From contig MU832198.1 of assembly GCA_029204225.1 (NCBI GenBank), positions 18,511 to 82,510 on the forward strand: a stretch of DNA of 64,000 nucleotides. Reading direction: 5' to 3'. The notes under the pieces were generated by a model. The model was given only the letters and a program-made list of their open reading frames with translations, did not search any database and had not been told where the DNA came from. This stretch comes from Diphasiastrum complanatum. Lineage: Eukaryota; Streptophyta; Lycopodiopsida; Lycopodiales; Lycopodiaceae. How positions within the stretch are numbered: position 1 is the first letter of the stretch; every line of letters starts with the position of its first letter. Shown in pieces: positions 22,935 through 35,774 of this stretch. Made by a program: the position numbers and the translations under genes.

Positions 22935-25900
22935 TCAGTAATAAGTGCTTCCACCAAAGGATTCACTTCATTACAAACAGGACTTTTTTTTTCAAATATT
23001 TTCAATCTAAGTGATAGAAAATACTATTCCATCAAAATCCATTTATGAAACAAAGATATTCTAGGTTTAAGACATTGAAACATTTTAACCTTAGAATTTA
23101 TCTGAATTCCAAGTCTATTCACACAAGTAGTAATTTATCTGACATAACAATCTTTCAGAAGAATAATTTGATGCTGGAAAGAATCATATAAATCAGTCTG
23201 ATATCTTATATTCAAGAAATTATTAAGAAGTAAAGGATTAATTAAAAAAGTGAGAAATAGATTTGAGGGCCTCTGATTTTGTAAATAGTGAGATACCATA
23301 TTAGGATCTAGATTAAATCTCAAAATTTTCCAAAATACCCCACATTTGATCGAATGGTTTTCTTCTTTCCCATATCGCGACTAGGTACTAAAACACACCA
23401 TTGATCATAAGATCTTTACAGTCCTAGAATTTCCTTTCCAAAATTACTGATGTCCCATACCATCAGTTTTTCCTTCCAGAAAACCCTTGACCGCCTTATC
23501 TGATATTCTAGAGATCCGTTGATCATCTAGTTGTCCTATAATCACTATAGGATATTATCTCTTGTTTTCAAAACATTGGAGAATCCATTTATTCGGATGA
23601 CTGGCATCCCTATGAGATGGATACTACGAATCCACATCCGATCCTGTGATATAAACAAAAGAATTAACATGGTTCCACATTACAATCTGATCTTTTATGG
23701 TTAATGAATAAGCTTCAAACCCCTACTGATGCATCAAATCTAGGAACAAGCTTCTGTCAACTAACAGATCCAATGTAATTCACGTATCAGATTCCAATTC
23801 TAACATCACAATTGACACCAAAACTGTGGATAACTCAATGTACAAAGATATCCGTTACGAATTCAACTGAATGAACTCTATCCAGGAAATTAATAACCAA
23901 TATTAAGCAATTATTTACAAGGATTACTGAAATCCTAACTGTGAAATACATTTTTTGATCACACTTACTACCTCAGATGTCCACTCTTCTTCTTTCAGAA
24001 TTTTTAGTTCCTTCAAAATCTATTTCAATTAAGATACCAAGAAGACATAACGACATTAGTAAATGTTTAAAAATTAATTACTGTAGGAAAAAGTCCTAAA
24101 TAATTTCATTTATGTCCTATACCGGAGCTAAATATCTGATATATCAAAAATCATTTACTAGTATGTGAAACCGTACTAGTCTGGTCTGAATATAATTCAC
24201 CATAGGATTTTACTAGAAATGAAATCAGTTATGTAATTTCTATTATTACAAATTTTTCAATAAAATTGGACTGTTTCTTCTTTTTATTGACTGGTTTGGC
24301 ATTACTCCGTTAATATTGACAGAAGCTATCCAAACATAGAATATGAAATTACATGAATGGAAATCCCATCCATAGGATTTTAGTAATTCTTAAACCGTAT
24401 CATGTCAGATTTACTGTCTAGATAAAGAATACTATTGCCACTCATTTAATCTAGTCATTCCATATTGTTTGACGATTTTAAATCAAATTTGACGAGTATC
24501 TTGCACAAACGTTCACTTGACTGATTTCTAGCGATCAACATCAATTAGAAAACTATCAGACAAGTAACTAATTTCAAATTTTAATCAAATTGAGATTCAA
24601 CAAAAAAGGAAAAAAAAAAATCAAATTTTAACTTTTAGTCTGGGAGTTCTCAGCTCAAAAAGTTAAAAATGACAGTATAGTAAATCCTGTCGACAATTTC
24701 ATTGTGGTTTCTTTTGCCAATTATAACTTATCTATCACAGAAAAATAATTTAGACTTAGACAAAACACTGTGACCAATTCTGAATGATAAACTCAGTTTA
24801 ATCAATTCACTAATCTAAACTGATTCCATAGATAACGAAAAAAAGACTAAAATTTTGACTTTTTTGGAAACTCAAATTTTGTTTTATTTTACATAATTCG
24901 AAAATTCTGACGAAAATACTGTTAGTACAAAAAGACAATCGAAATCGAAAAAATCGAAACACTGTCTGATCCTAATGTTACTAACCCAATGTCAAACTGG
25001 CATGCAAAGCACACTACATCAATCACAAAATGTCATTTCGGAATTTTTTTACGTAAACTTCAGTTTTATAGAATTTGTCAATCATTAACACTGATTTGTT
25101 ACCCAACTGTCAGAGTACATGCGTATGACTACTCAAATCGATTATAAATCCCTCATGCATATCAGAATCACTCTGAGAATCAGCATGCAACTAATTCATG
25201 CAAGCACAGTACTACAAATTAGGGAAATGACTGGCATGCAATCAGAACAATTTCAAATTTTGCCAATTTTACTCACAAAATTGCAAAACTTCAGATGATT
25301 ATAACTTTGGCTACAAGACACCAAATTGGATTCTATAAAGCTCAATATAGATGGAGATCAAGTCAACAAGATGCTTGCCACATCAGCCTACCACCTAGGC
25401 TTCACATGTGCAAGATCAGAGTGTCAGAAAATCTGTAGTAGGGTGCACTTCCACAAGAAAAAATCATGCAAAAACATGCAAACACTCATTCCAGCCCAAA
25501 ATTGATGCTACCAACAGTCTTAAAAAATCAATTAGACTTCCATGAAGCATTCATATTGATCCTAAGATGCAGTATAGGCTGAGAACAAAGATTTCTTGAT
25601 TCTGTAGAAGTCAAAATAGCTTCAAACTTGATGGAGATGGTGCATAAGCCACCAACCATCAATTCACAGGTATGATAGCTTGCTGGGAAGGTAAAAAGGA
25701 ATGCTAATCATGCTGTAAATAATATCAAAATGATATCCTTATGGATTTGGAGAGATCCACCCCTCAAAAATCACCAAAAATGGTCATTTTTTGAACTTTT
25801 TTGACTTCCTACAAGTTCAATTGCTGGAATACTTGGTTCTAACTTCAGGGAAAGCTTCAAAAGACTTTGGTCCACCTCTTTACAAGATCTACATGGTGTT

Positions 25901-27016
25901 TTACAGCCACCTACTATCCAACTTTATGAAAAAACAAGCAAAAATGATGATTTTTGGCTATTTTCCGGTTTTTTCATTCCAATAAAGTGGAAATTCATGA
26001 CATACAACTCTTTCTCTAACACATGAAAGCCAATTTTAAGAACTATAATCATCTAATTGGTTTGATCTTGCTGGATTTTGGTTCTTACTATCTATTTTGT
26101 GCCAAAAAGCATGAAAAACCAAGCAATTTTGACCAAAACATAGCCTAGAATTATAAATCATTGGAAAGAGCCGGCATGCATCATTAATTTCATCATTAAT
26201 GAATCCTAAAACAAAAGTACACTTGCTGGAAAATTCAGATCTACCAAAGTTTTGATCTACACAAGAAAAAGCTCCAAAAAAGCATCACAAATTGGCCTTC
26301 AAGAACAATTCTCCATAAAACCACAAAGAATTCCAAGAGTAATGGATCTTAGCAACATGCACATTGAAACTAGGATAGTACACCCACTTGCACACTTTCT
26401 ATCCACCTTGGAAGAGAATTCCAATGATCCAATCCAAAATTTCAATGAAAGGTAGCCCTTCTCCATGTTCTCTAATCTTCATAAGCCTTGCTATGATACC
26501 AATATAAGGGAAGCTCTCTAAGATCCTACTTACAAGATAAAACACAATAGAAAACACACTATGGAGCAACCATTCAACCAAGTAGATGCAACTAATCAAC
26601 TCTAGAAGCTTCACCCCCAAGCCAAGGAATAAGAAGCATGAAGGTAGAGTGAAACCCTGGCAATGAATCAATGATCACAATGAGGAGTAGGGCGAGTTTG
26701 GCCTCAATATATAGAGCCAAAAGCAACTTGGGCACATAGCCATGCATAGCCCTAAGTTCCCTATACATAGATTCACCTAGATTAGAGTCCTAAGCATGGA
26801 CCAACTATTCATAGAATTGCTATTGATAACTCTACACATGCATACATTGTCTCATACCTTGTCTAAACTCCATTTAGTGTGTTCTGGGCCTCACAAGGAT
26901 ATTAATTACTTTCGAGTCACATCCAATATGACGTGGTAACAGCTTGATTTACTGGAGTACCATGTATCCAAGACTAGGAGTATACTGAATCCTACTTACT
27001 GGCCATGGACATAACA
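22935..27016 (-). mobile_element. Gypsy-like, coding-poor LTR element (LARD-type), 3' end missing
   Basis: On the minus strand: an LTR (27016 to about 26503, starting TGTTATGTCCATGG, with TATATATT near 26710), a primer site variant TGGTATCATAGC at 26502-26491, then about 3.5 kb with no coding capacity. The segment 22935-24280 is the inverted counterpart of 46370-47690. The LTR resembles in layout and wording the LTR at 62481-62981. Internal coding domains are absent, as in large retrotransposon derivatives. The 3' LTR is lost at the junction with copia at 22935. Confidence 0.65.
26503..27016 (-). repeat. 5' LTR of the gypsy-like element
   Basis: Starts TGTTATG at 27016 in element sense, like the LTR at 62481. 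It shares the wording 'cttggcttgggggt' and a TATA box about 300 bp in. The end next to the primer site is not a clear CA. Confidence 0.6.
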
Positions 27017-27654
27017 TAGGGGGTGTTGTAATCTCGGAAGTGATGAAGGTGGATACATGGAAGTGGCTGGATGGATCAAAATTCCTTTGCTCATTACTGT
27101 CTTTTGAAGGCACTTTTGTCAGCAGAGATTTCCATTTGACATTTCTTGTAGCTGTTTGAATTCATCACGGAGTTCGAGAGCTCTTGAAGTAGTCGTGAAT
27201 GTATAGAGACGTGTGTGACCTCTGTTTTTTTTTTTTTTCATTTGAATCGTCAACAAATTGTTAACTTGTCAATTTTTTTTTTTTGAGAACTTAAGACATG
27301 GCTCATAATCATTGTTGAGAACCTCTAACATCCTTGATTTTGTTGCTTCAAGCGCTGAACTATATCAGTGGTATGTTGTACATGTCGTAGATTTGTTTGC
27401 TTCACGAAGTACTGTAGTTGATAAACGAGAGCAAGTTCAGATTGATCCATCGGGGGGGAATGAGGAATTGAGACAAGGATGGGGGAAGTAAGATGAAGCT
27501 TCAAGATGTAGTATATGGTGGAACATGAGGGAACGAATGGATAGAAAAAAGGAATGAGATGAGTCTTGTGTGATTTTCCATATCTGTCCACTATAACCAA
27601 TGCTCTTTGTACAATTCTCCACGGAATTATCATTGCTCGTCTTTGAAAATAGTT
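27017..27654. other. Unassigned sequence
   Basis: Flank outside the LTR. Minus frames (102 and 74 codons) lack any recognised motif. Short A/T runs occur at 27227 and 27275. Confidence 0.35.
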
Positions 27655-27948
27655 TTGTCATTGAGGTTGTGTGCTCATAACTTCAATCTCTGATTGACGT
27701 GAGGTTCCTTTTGTTTGCGTAGGCCTATGGGATTTCGCTTGTTGATGACTTGTGCTTTTTGTGGCCTCCGCAAGTGATCGAATAGATGATGTACAATAGC
27801 GGTAGTATGGGCGACCATTGCTCAATGTACATTTTCCAATGAAGCATTGTTGTTGGCGTTGGTAGAAACACTGGTCATCTGCGTCGATTTGCACATATCA
27901 TTTTCCTTTTATTTGACTTGACAACCCTTCACTAGTACAAGCTGCCAT
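27655..27948 (-). pseudogene. Possible coding remnant, unrecognised
   Basis: An ATG at 27948 starts MAACTSEGLSSQIKGK and stops. After a frame change the sequence continues QIDADDQCFYQRQQQCFIGKC ... NGRPYYRYCTSS, then a Ser/Gln/Lys-rich tail. Four cysteines and balanced composition look more protein-like than the surroundings, but I know no family. Could be chance. Confidence 0.25.
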
Positions 27949-28243
27949 TTTATTGATGATGTGATGGTGATGGTGAGGCAATTGTAAAAGCGTGAATATT
28001 GTATCGCTTACGTGAAACCAACTGCTTATTGATGATGGCGGTGGTGGTGTTGTCGCGAATATTCCATCCTGTTGAGAAGATGGATCTTTTGCTGGATCAC
28101 GAATGTAGCCCTATAATGTGTTCCATTTGCTTCAAAACAGAACATTGTCGATGAAGTGCATGGACTACTTTTCCTGGTTGAGTATTCTTGTAGTCATTTG
28201 TTGAAGTTGTTTGAGCTTCAAACAAACTCTCATGTGTATGAAC

Positions 28244-28269
28244 TGTGTGTGTGTGTGTGTGTGTGTGTG
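28244..28269. repeat. (TG)n microsatellite
   Basis: 26 bp of uninterrupted TG repeats, followed by an imperfect GTGCATG run. Confidence 0.9.
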
Positions 28270-28410
28270 CGTGCATGTGCATGCATGGAAATAACTCACA
28301 CATGAGACTAGTACATGGCAAAGATTGTGCATTCACCACTTGGAAAATGTGAATTCAGTTGGTACATGGAAAACATCACATTGGGCCGTAAAAGTGCCTT
28401 TCAGTCATGT

Positions 28411-28412
<2 letters not shown>

Positions 28413-28470
<58 letters not shown>
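28413..28470. repeat. (AG)n microsatellite
   Basis: 58 bp of uninterrupted AG repeats. Confidence 0.95.
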
Positions 28471-28473
<3 letters not shown>

Positions 28474-28511
28474 TGAAAGCATAGAATCTTCCATGGAAAA
28501 GCCCTTGCAAA

Positions 28512-28624
28512 AAGTTCACACCAATTGTTCACCTATAAAAGGGTTTGTATTCTCTAAAACTCTGCAACAAGTTCACACCAATTGTTCACCTATAAAAGGG
28601 TTTGTATCCTCTAAAATTCTTTTA
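28512..28624 (+). repeat. 57-bp tandem duplication carrying a TATA-like motif
   Basis: Two nearly identical units, 28512-28568 and 28569 to about 28624, each with 'cacctataaaagggtttgta'. Only a few mismatches, so recent. Confidence 0.9.
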
Positions 28625-28686
28625 CCAACTAAGTGAATAAAGTTATTTCAAAGAATCATTGCTTGAAAAATTACATCACAACTTTT

Positions 28687-28755
28687 GATGTTTAAATAAT
28701 ACGTGTAAAGATGTTTAAATAATATGTGTAGAGATGTCTAAATAATACGCGTCTA
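28687..28755. repeat. Three 23-bp tandem units
   Basis: Unit gatgtttaaataatacgtgt(aaa) repeated three times with 2-5 changes. Confidence 0.9.
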
Positions 28756-28936
28756 GATGCTTGATTTTTGGCATCATTTTTGAAGAAACCAACTTAACAA
28801 ATGACCCTGTACGGCCAAAAGTACCCGAAAAATGTCAATCCTTTTAATATGTTTACAGCTTAAAAAGCACTCCACATAACTTTTGGAGTACAGTTTCGAA
28901 GAAAGCAACTCTCATATTTATGGGTTTGTGTTAGGG

Positions 28937-29441
28937 TGACTAAGCAGAAAAGAAGTATTCAAAGCCAGGAAGCTTTTCAAGCACAAAAGAATCGATCAAT
29001 CTATCAACATAGTGATTTTGCAAATGATTTTCAATGACCAATCGGTTCAGCAGAGGAGCAGGCCCTCGTGATCTTTTCCTGAAGATTGATAGCAAACAAC
29101 GCCACACTAGTACGTCCATACACATGATTTGGCTGGAAAGGATCCGATAATTCAAAGAATATTGTGTATGTACTCATTCCATCGTATGTTGGCAGCTCAG
29201 AAGCGTATTGGAAAATGGAGTATTTAAAGCCAAAGTAAGACTGCTTATTATGCCCATCTTTGTGACCTGACGGAGGCTTGTAGTACATGCGTGCCGTCTG
29301 GGGACAATGTGACTGAAACCTCGCTGCGATTCTGGCCCCTAGGTCCAAAATTTCCGAATACTTTGCCATAAACCACAACAAGTACGGAAAGAGAGAGACC
29401 TGCCAAAAGTACAACTTCTGTCGACAGTGAAACCTGTGTAA
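28937..29441 (-). pseudogene. Conserved-looking plant protein, C-terminal exon with frameshift (family not identified)
   Basis: The minus strand gives a frame from about 29414 with [59 protein letters not shown] and [23 protein letters not shown]. It then shifts by one base near 29050 to [20 protein letters not shown] and FVLEKLPGFEYFFSA, then TAG at 28937. Codon use and composition are gene-like, in contrast to nearby DNA. A possible acceptor (CTTTTGGCAG) precedes the first frame. Upstream an ATG at about 29523 opens MLFEVPDEEYLGRIRD, followed by stops. I do not recognise the family. The single shift may be a real lesion or a sequencing error. Confidence 0.45.
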
Positions 29442-30032
29442 GCTCTCAATTTCGGCCTTTCAATTTCTCCTGTCAATCCCTGATCCTTCCCAAATATTCC
29501 TCGTCTGGCACTTCAAACAACATGCTCTCTCACCCAAACTTTCTGGTCTCAATGTGGAGCTGAGTCGATGAATTTCTGTGTGCAATGAAAGATCATCACA
29601 CAACATGCAAAATGTGAATGACCCACGAAGGATAATTTGAGCTGAATCTCCCTGGTGTGCGAAGGATTTCTCGAAGGAGATGAACAGCAGCAGCAGGCAT
29701 GTGAATTTGCATTCAATGTTCTGCTTCTCGTTGTTCCTCCTGTTATGCTATGCTATGATATGTGGAGGGGGTGAGAAGTAAGGAAGAGGATTCGAAGGAA
29801 GAAATGCGATTATATTGATTAATGGAGGATGCGTGGCTGCGGACTTTGAAGTGTGAGGAGAGGAAGCATCTTTTGACCCGGCTGGATGCACTCATAAGAT
29901 TCAGTCGCGAGAGTGCGAGGGGCTTAAAACATTTCCACGTGGGGCTGCAGGGAGGGCGTGTTGCCCTTTCTCATGCATGGGATGGGAGGCATGAACCCAC
30001 TCTAAGATTTTGCTTGGCATGCATTATTAGTT
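29442..30032. other. No supported gene
   Basis: GC-richer flank, possibly the 5' part of the minus-strand remnant at 28.9-29.4 kb. A 108-codon plus frame at 29822 shows no known motif. Confidence 0.3.
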
Positions 30033-30420
30033 GTTCGCATGCACATTTCATTAAAATTTTCATGTGCTACCTGAATAATTCTTTTTGCAGGTCGCTTGAG
30101 AATTCTGATAAGAAGGTGCACACAGAATATGGTTTTAAATTTACATGAAAATTATAATTTTAGAGGTGATTTCATAATAATAAAAAATTTCTAAGGTTCA
30201 AATTGTGCATGTGCCATGTGGCAGCCCGTCGTGACCTATCCACATGCATATTCCATCAGAATTTTCATGTGTTATGGGTCAACTTCTTATTTGATGTCAC
30301 TTCAGAATTGTGATAGAAAGCTCACACAATTTTTGGTTTTAACTTTGCATTGAAATTTTGCTTTTGAAGGTGTCTCCAAAATACAAAGAAAATCTAAGCA
30401 CTTGCAATATGTGCATGGTA
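30033..30420. repeat. Diverged tandem duplication, about 205-bp unit
   Basis: The block from 30033 ('gcatgcacatttcattaaaa') recurs from about 30240 ('cacatgcatattccatcaga') with the same order of phrases (ttttcatgtg, gaattctgataagaa, ggttttaa, catgaaaatt). Roughly two thirds identity by eye. Confidence 0.65.
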
Positions 30421-31301
30421 GCATCTTCTAGCTTTTTAGCTCAATCCAGATTCTTAAAGTCAATGGCTAGAAGATGTTTATTCATGAAAACTTCTAATCA
30501 ATGACAACTTGACACCCAGCCGATTATTGTAGACGTTGGATTTATTTGCTAGTCAAGGTAGGTTTCAAGGTCCTTGTTATCGATTGTGCCACGACCCTTC
30601 AAGCTATTGTCTCCACTAGGAATGGAAAAGACATTGGAAAATATTGTTACCATATTGTATGATGGATGAACTTTTGCCATTCCAAGAGACAAAATCAAAT
30701 CTCATCCTTAGTCAAAAGATTGGAGGATGGAAAGATCCTAGCTTGCGGGAATATAGTTAAACAAGCAATTACTTGTGAAATTCCCACATAATTCTCCTTT
30801 GCGGAGGACCTATCAAATTTGTAGAAATACTCAAGTTTTCTAAACAACTTGCATAAAATACACGAAGTTTGGCACAATCTGCAAAAATATACTAGTCGAT
30901 CGGCATTGGTTGGTGAAAATCTTGAGTCTACAAAAATACACTGAGTTCGGCACAAAGCAAAAAACATTGAACAACAGAAATCGGAAAAAATGCCAAAAGA
31001 CTTGAAGTCTAAAAAACATCGAGTCACATACTTGGGAAAATTTTCGAATGGCTTTGGTTGGCAGAAATGCCGACTAATGCTAACTCAACAAAAACAATCC
31101 AAAAAAAATCCTAAAATGTCCTTCTAGTATGCCTATTTAACAAACTTACATGGAACACATTGTGCATTTTCGTTTTGATTGGTAGGTCCAGTTCATATGT
31201 TAGTTTTCCACACATTTGATGATTTGAAATTGTCCATAAAATTGAGGAGATAACTTCTCACTTTGGGTTTTATTCAATGCTGATTGATGGTAAGGTTGTC
31301 A
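30421..31301. other. No supported gene
   Basis: AT-rich, with short recurring phrases (ggcacaatctgcaaaaatac, about 30870 and 30940). A 110-codon minus frame has no family signature. Confidence 0.35.
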
Positions 31302-32060
31302 TTATAAATATATGTTGTGGAAGTCATGAAATGACCAAAGTTTCTCGACATAATATTTCATCTTTTGTTGAGCCTCTCGCATATGATCATGATCCACCTT
31401 GAAAATATTCTGCAACTCAAATGCTATTGCTGCTACTATTACATTTGCTAATTCTATGTCAATTGGTTTTATTGGTTCACATCTATAAAATGCATAAAAA
31501 GAGGTCATTCTAATAGACATGTGAGGTGTTGAATTGTAACTAGATTTAGCTAGATGCAACCAATCAATACATTTTGTTTGTAAATCTGCTATAAAATGTT
31601 GCAAGTAACATTCCAGCCATTGATTCATTCTTTATGTTTGTCCATCGATCTCTAGATGGAATGCAGTGCTAGAAAATAACTTGGTCTTTAACTTTGTCCA
31701 TTATCTCTTTCCAAAACTGTCTAGCAAATCTCTGATCTCTTTCACACACCTTTTCCTTTAGTAACGCATGCAATCTAAAAAAATTAAGGAATAGTTGTGC
31801 CACTTGTGATGCGCCATAAGTAGTCTTGTAGGAAATGAAATTTGTTGAATTCTCGAAATGTTGTCTGAAGAGATGGAATGAAATCCATACTGATATTGCC
31901 CCACTATTGGGAAGGAACAAATAGTGGATGTAGCAATCCAAGTTTTTGAGCATGCTTTTCTTTGTTAAACTGACATGAAGTACATTCCCAAACCATTCTA
32001 TATACAGTTCATCAGTCATGATGAACCTGCCACTGTAGCAGAAGCCCTATCAATGCTCAA
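31302..32060 (-). pseudogene. Ty3/gypsy integrase fragment
   Basis: The minus strand carries SVWISFHLFRQHFEN..NFISYKTTYGASQVAQLF, then KVCERDQRFARQFWKEIMDK and STAFHLEIDGQT. A stop replaces the catalytic Glu of the DGQTERVNQ motif. It continues RMNQWLECYLQHFI, LHLAKSSYNSTPHMSIRMTSF. This is the catalytic core to C-terminus of a chromovirus/gypsy integrase with one catalytic residue removed. No RT or gag is adjacent on this strand. Confidence 0.8.
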
Positions 32061-32714
32061 TGCAGACAAATGACATTATGACATTACTAAAGCTTGATTC
32101 TTCATTAGAAATGAATGAGAACCATATGTACATATATAGGAGAGCCAAAATTTGTGGTACTTCTTGCATTCAATGCATTTCCTACACCTATTCAAGTGCA
32201 AACTACTATTATCTTGACACCTAACTGCTTGCATGCATAGATTGTACCTAACTTTCACCTACTTTCTCCAAATGTCAAATTTTCAACTATGAGCCCACAA
32301 AACTACATGCATGTGTCCATTAGAGTATTTGCATGTCTTGCATGTCTCAATGTAAACTTAGGATACAATGCATTTATGGACGGACACACCTGTGCGAGTT
32401 CTAGTTATGAAAAAAAAAAAAACTCTTAAAAAATTTGAGAAAAAATTATGTCTGAATCACAAGGACTTTTAATTTTTTCCTAAAATATTGAGGTTCAGAA
32501 CTCGCACACTCTGCCCTTGACTGCGTCAATTATTTTCTAAGCCTTCAGAAGCTTGTGCGAGTTTTGGCTGTGTTGTGTGAGCCAAGAAATTCTACAGATG
32601 TTGCAAGAATCCGATATAGTTTCTTGGGAAATCCTTATAGCATCCCTCACCAAATGATTCAAACCTTCCAAATTGATCCAAAGCCCTTTCATTCAACTCT
32701 CTCATATAAAGTTG
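32061..32714. other. No recognised gene
   Basis: Mixed AT-rich sequence. The plus frame at 32555 immediately before the gag piece may be degraded gag N-terminus. Confidence 0.35.
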
Positions 32715-33525
32715 AGAAGGGACGAATCCGTACGCACCTACATTGAGCTCTTTAAGCATCTCAAGGTCGAATGCGTTGATGAGAAGATCACGAAAAAATG
32801 GCTATCAAACTCTTTTTGGTAGGACTACCTAAATCTATCAGAAGAGAACTTAAATCAGTTGACTTGTATGACCAGCTGAAAGAAGTAATGGATGATGCCA
32901 TCAGAGAGGAAGACGAAGGACCCCATGATGAGTATGATCATTGTGATCCCAAGGGAAAAGCTCCTGCTAAACATGATCCATCACATACAGAGCATACCTC
33001 TAGTTCTAATTCCACTAAGTTGCTAGACCATATGGACAACTGGCAAAAAACTCAGCAAGCCCAAATGGATAAGCTTACAACTGACTTCCAAAAGGTGCTT
33101 AAATATATGGCGGAAAAGACCTATCCTTTCTGGAAAAATTTGTGGTGTCCTATCTATTCCCAAAACCATACTACCAACCCCCAAGCTGCAAGACCGATGT
33201 ATAGGCATTACTGACCCCCTGGTCCACCACCTTTCAATCCACAACAAACTTTTCAGTGCCCAGGACAATTTCAACCAAGATGTTCAGGCCCACATCAGTT
33301 TCAGCCTAGACAGCCTTATGTAGTAAACCACCCTTTGCCACAAGTACCTACCCAGATGATTGATCTTGGCTACATTGATCCTACTACATATTGCGTTGAT
33401 GAAACACAAGATGCTAGTTATCAAGTGGCCTCGACTTACCAATATGACATACCAATACTCCTCGCTCACCACTCTTGCTTAACTATCAGTGACGGATACC
33501 TTGTGACTGTTATGCCCCTTTGTTG
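32715..33525 (+). pseudogene. Ty3/gypsy-like gag fragment
   Basis: The frame begins ESVRTYIELFKHLKVECVDEK, shifts once at about 32795 to KLFLVGLPKSIRREL and YDQLKEVMDDAIREEDE, then a coiled linker (MDNWQKTQQAQMDKLTTDFQ). A decayed first zinc knuckle follows (WCPIYSQNHTTN, last Cys lost), then a Pro/Gln/Phe-rich tail (PPGPPPFNPQQTFQ) after one stop. Same family as the gag at 4745-5705. No pol follows. Confidence 0.75.
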
Positions 33526-34200
33526 AACATTTAAAAAAGCAAAATATATATGTACTTTTTATCAAACGTAGGTGCTGCTCTCTCCACCCTACGCATCCGT
33601 ACGACTACCACGTGGCACTTCCAGACTGCTCAATTGCTTATTACACTTCATAATGTACATGTGAAAAAAAGGTATCCATTGTGCCTAAAAAATTTTGGAA
33701 ATCCTTACCAAGCATGATGTCTTCTCCTCGGCACCTCCCATAATACATGCAGGTCCTCTTCCTTGCAAAGATGGGCAAAAAATACTAGTCTTGATGCTCA
33801 CAGCTCCCATCGAAGCGGAATTTACTAGCATCAAAAAATGGTTCAAAATAGTATTGCGCTATGCACTACAGTCCTACTATGCTGATTATAATTAAGACTA
33901 TATCTCTACTTCTTGAATTGCTCTCACTCTCTCTTGTGATCTCCGACTCTAGGGAGTCAGATAGTCTAATACAATGGAGTCCACATATGAACTCTGATTC
34001 ATGCATCAACAACCAGTCTCTCATCTCATTTGTTGTATATATACAAGCTTATAGAAATCGTGGCTAACTAATGTGCTTAAGCATGATGTCATGTTCACAA
34101 AACAAGGTTAAACATTTTAGTATAAACTATATAGATAATAGTCATGAAGTTGTGCAGTTACTGCATGATAGTATGTTCGAACAATGACGTAATCTGTATT
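33526..34200. other. No recognised gene
   Basis: Probably LTR and flank of the minus copia remnant to the right. No reliable frame. Confidence 0.3.
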
Positions 34201-34345
34201 GGATTCAATAGAGGAAGAGCTCCAGTCAATAGTTGAGGTTGTCAAATTATCGAGTCAAGTCGACCATTTGACTTTGTCAAGTCGATGTCGATGTGAGACT
34301 CGAACTCGAGTATTGTTGAGTGTCGAGTCGACCTTGCTCTACTTC
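34201..34345. repeat. GTCGA-rich patch
   Basis: Many overlapping GTCGA/TCGAGT/TCGAC words in about 90 bp (34250-34340), inside the presumed LTR of the copia remnant. Confidence 0.5.
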
Positions 34346-34905
34346 GAATATCCATGTATTTATGCAGACTATTCGACTATGTGAGTAAAACTGCAGACTG
34401 TTATAGAGAGTGGATATTTACAAGAGTACTCAAAAGATGAATTCAAGTGAGTAGGAGTAAGATTAACTCCAACACTCCCCTTTAAGTTGACTGCTAAATT
34501 TAACATACTAACTAAGGTAGCACGCTTATCCTTTGACAATGTCTTTGTCAAGATATCAACCAACATACCATCAGTGTGATATTGATCCGATATCTTTGTT
34601 TCGAATTTTCTCTTTAACAAAATGAAATTGAATTTCAATGTGTTTAGTTCTAGAATGAGTTCGTGGGTTCAGAGAAAGACCTATGTAGCTCTAGTTGTCG
34701 CAATGTAGTATAGTTGGTCTGATCTGAGAAAATTTCAGATCCTAGAGTAATCTTCTAATCCAAATGATTTTTTTCACTGCAAAGGTAGCTGCGATAGCGA
34801 GTAATGTTCAAATCAACTAATGCTTTACCATTGGACTGAAGGTCTCAGTGTAGTCAATCCCATAGAATTGTTCATACCCTTTGAAAACTAGTCATGTTCC
34901 TTTGG
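34346..34905 (-). pseudogene. Internally deleted copia with LTR start
   Basis: On the minus strand, 34905-34820 reads LVFKGYEQFYGIDYTETFSPM (entry of RT). The rest of RT and most of RNase H are gone, and 34640-34490 gives the pol terminus (DQYHTDGMLVDILTKTLSKDK, SMLNLAVNLKG). A polypurine tract AAAGGGGAG (34483-34475) is followed by an LTR start TGTTGGAGTTAATC at 34474 going left. The LTR's far end is not visible. Confidence 0.8.
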
Positions 34906-35774
34906 TTGAGCAATGAGAAGGAAATGTGTTGATAGCTCATTATTCTAGTTTAATACTGGTTGCAAATTTGCTATTTCTTCTATAAAAACATCACCTTTGA
35001 CCTCACACTATTTTACTTCGAAGCCTACACAAGCTTCTCTGGACAGAGTACCTATAATGATTCGCATATGTCCCTTCCTATTTTCTTGGAGTATAAATCC
35101 ACTACTTATTTTCCCAAGAAGAGCTCATACTCACATTATTGTTTGTTACTACTACAATAGTAAATTTCCATATACAAAATTGTGTCAAGAACCTCATTAA
35201 GTAACTTTGCAGATTCATTTATCAACATGCACTTGAAACTCTCCATCCACAATGATTTCTTTCACATTCTTTAGAAAAAAATGAGACTGCTATAGGAGTG
35301 GTGATTCCAACAAGATAAAACAATTGCATTTGATGATTTTTTGACAGGGAATATTCAGAAAAAATAGGGACTATTATGCCCCTTTCAATCCTATCTCACC
35401 CTTCTGTTGAGGGGATCCATACCCCACATCTCCACCACACCATTCCGTCACCATCTCAACCTCACCATCCCGTCACAATCTCACCTGTGCCATCTCGTCA
35501 CCATCTCAACCGAGCCGAGCCTCACAAAACTCTGTTACAAATCTCAGCCAAGTCCTATTTTCCAAACTCCAATTCTAGTAGTTTCCAATCATGTCTTTCC
35601 ACCAGTCATCTAGCTCTGAAGACCCGGAGGCCAATAAGATTGACATACATATGGGTCACACTAATTAGGGGAGCTCTTGAGGGCCTTTTGTAAAGATGCT
35701 TTTTTTTACTTTTCAAAGGTTTTATGTCCACATGGCCCAATGGTGTGTTTCCATGTGTGCTAGACCGTAACGGT
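34906..35774. other. No supported gene
   Basis: A His/Pro/Ser-rich plus frame (35376-35693) comes from a C-rich low-complexity stretch and has no family signature. Confidence 0.35.

Noticed and set aside
29822-30148. 108-codon plus-strand ORF
   Set aside because: No family motif, and it overlaps the start of a diverged tandem repeat.
30695-31027. 110-codon minus-strand ORF
   Set aside because: Cys/Phe-rich low-information frame with no relatives recognised.
35376-35693. His/Pro-rich 105-codon plus ORF
   Set aside because: Derives from a C-rich low-complexity stretch.
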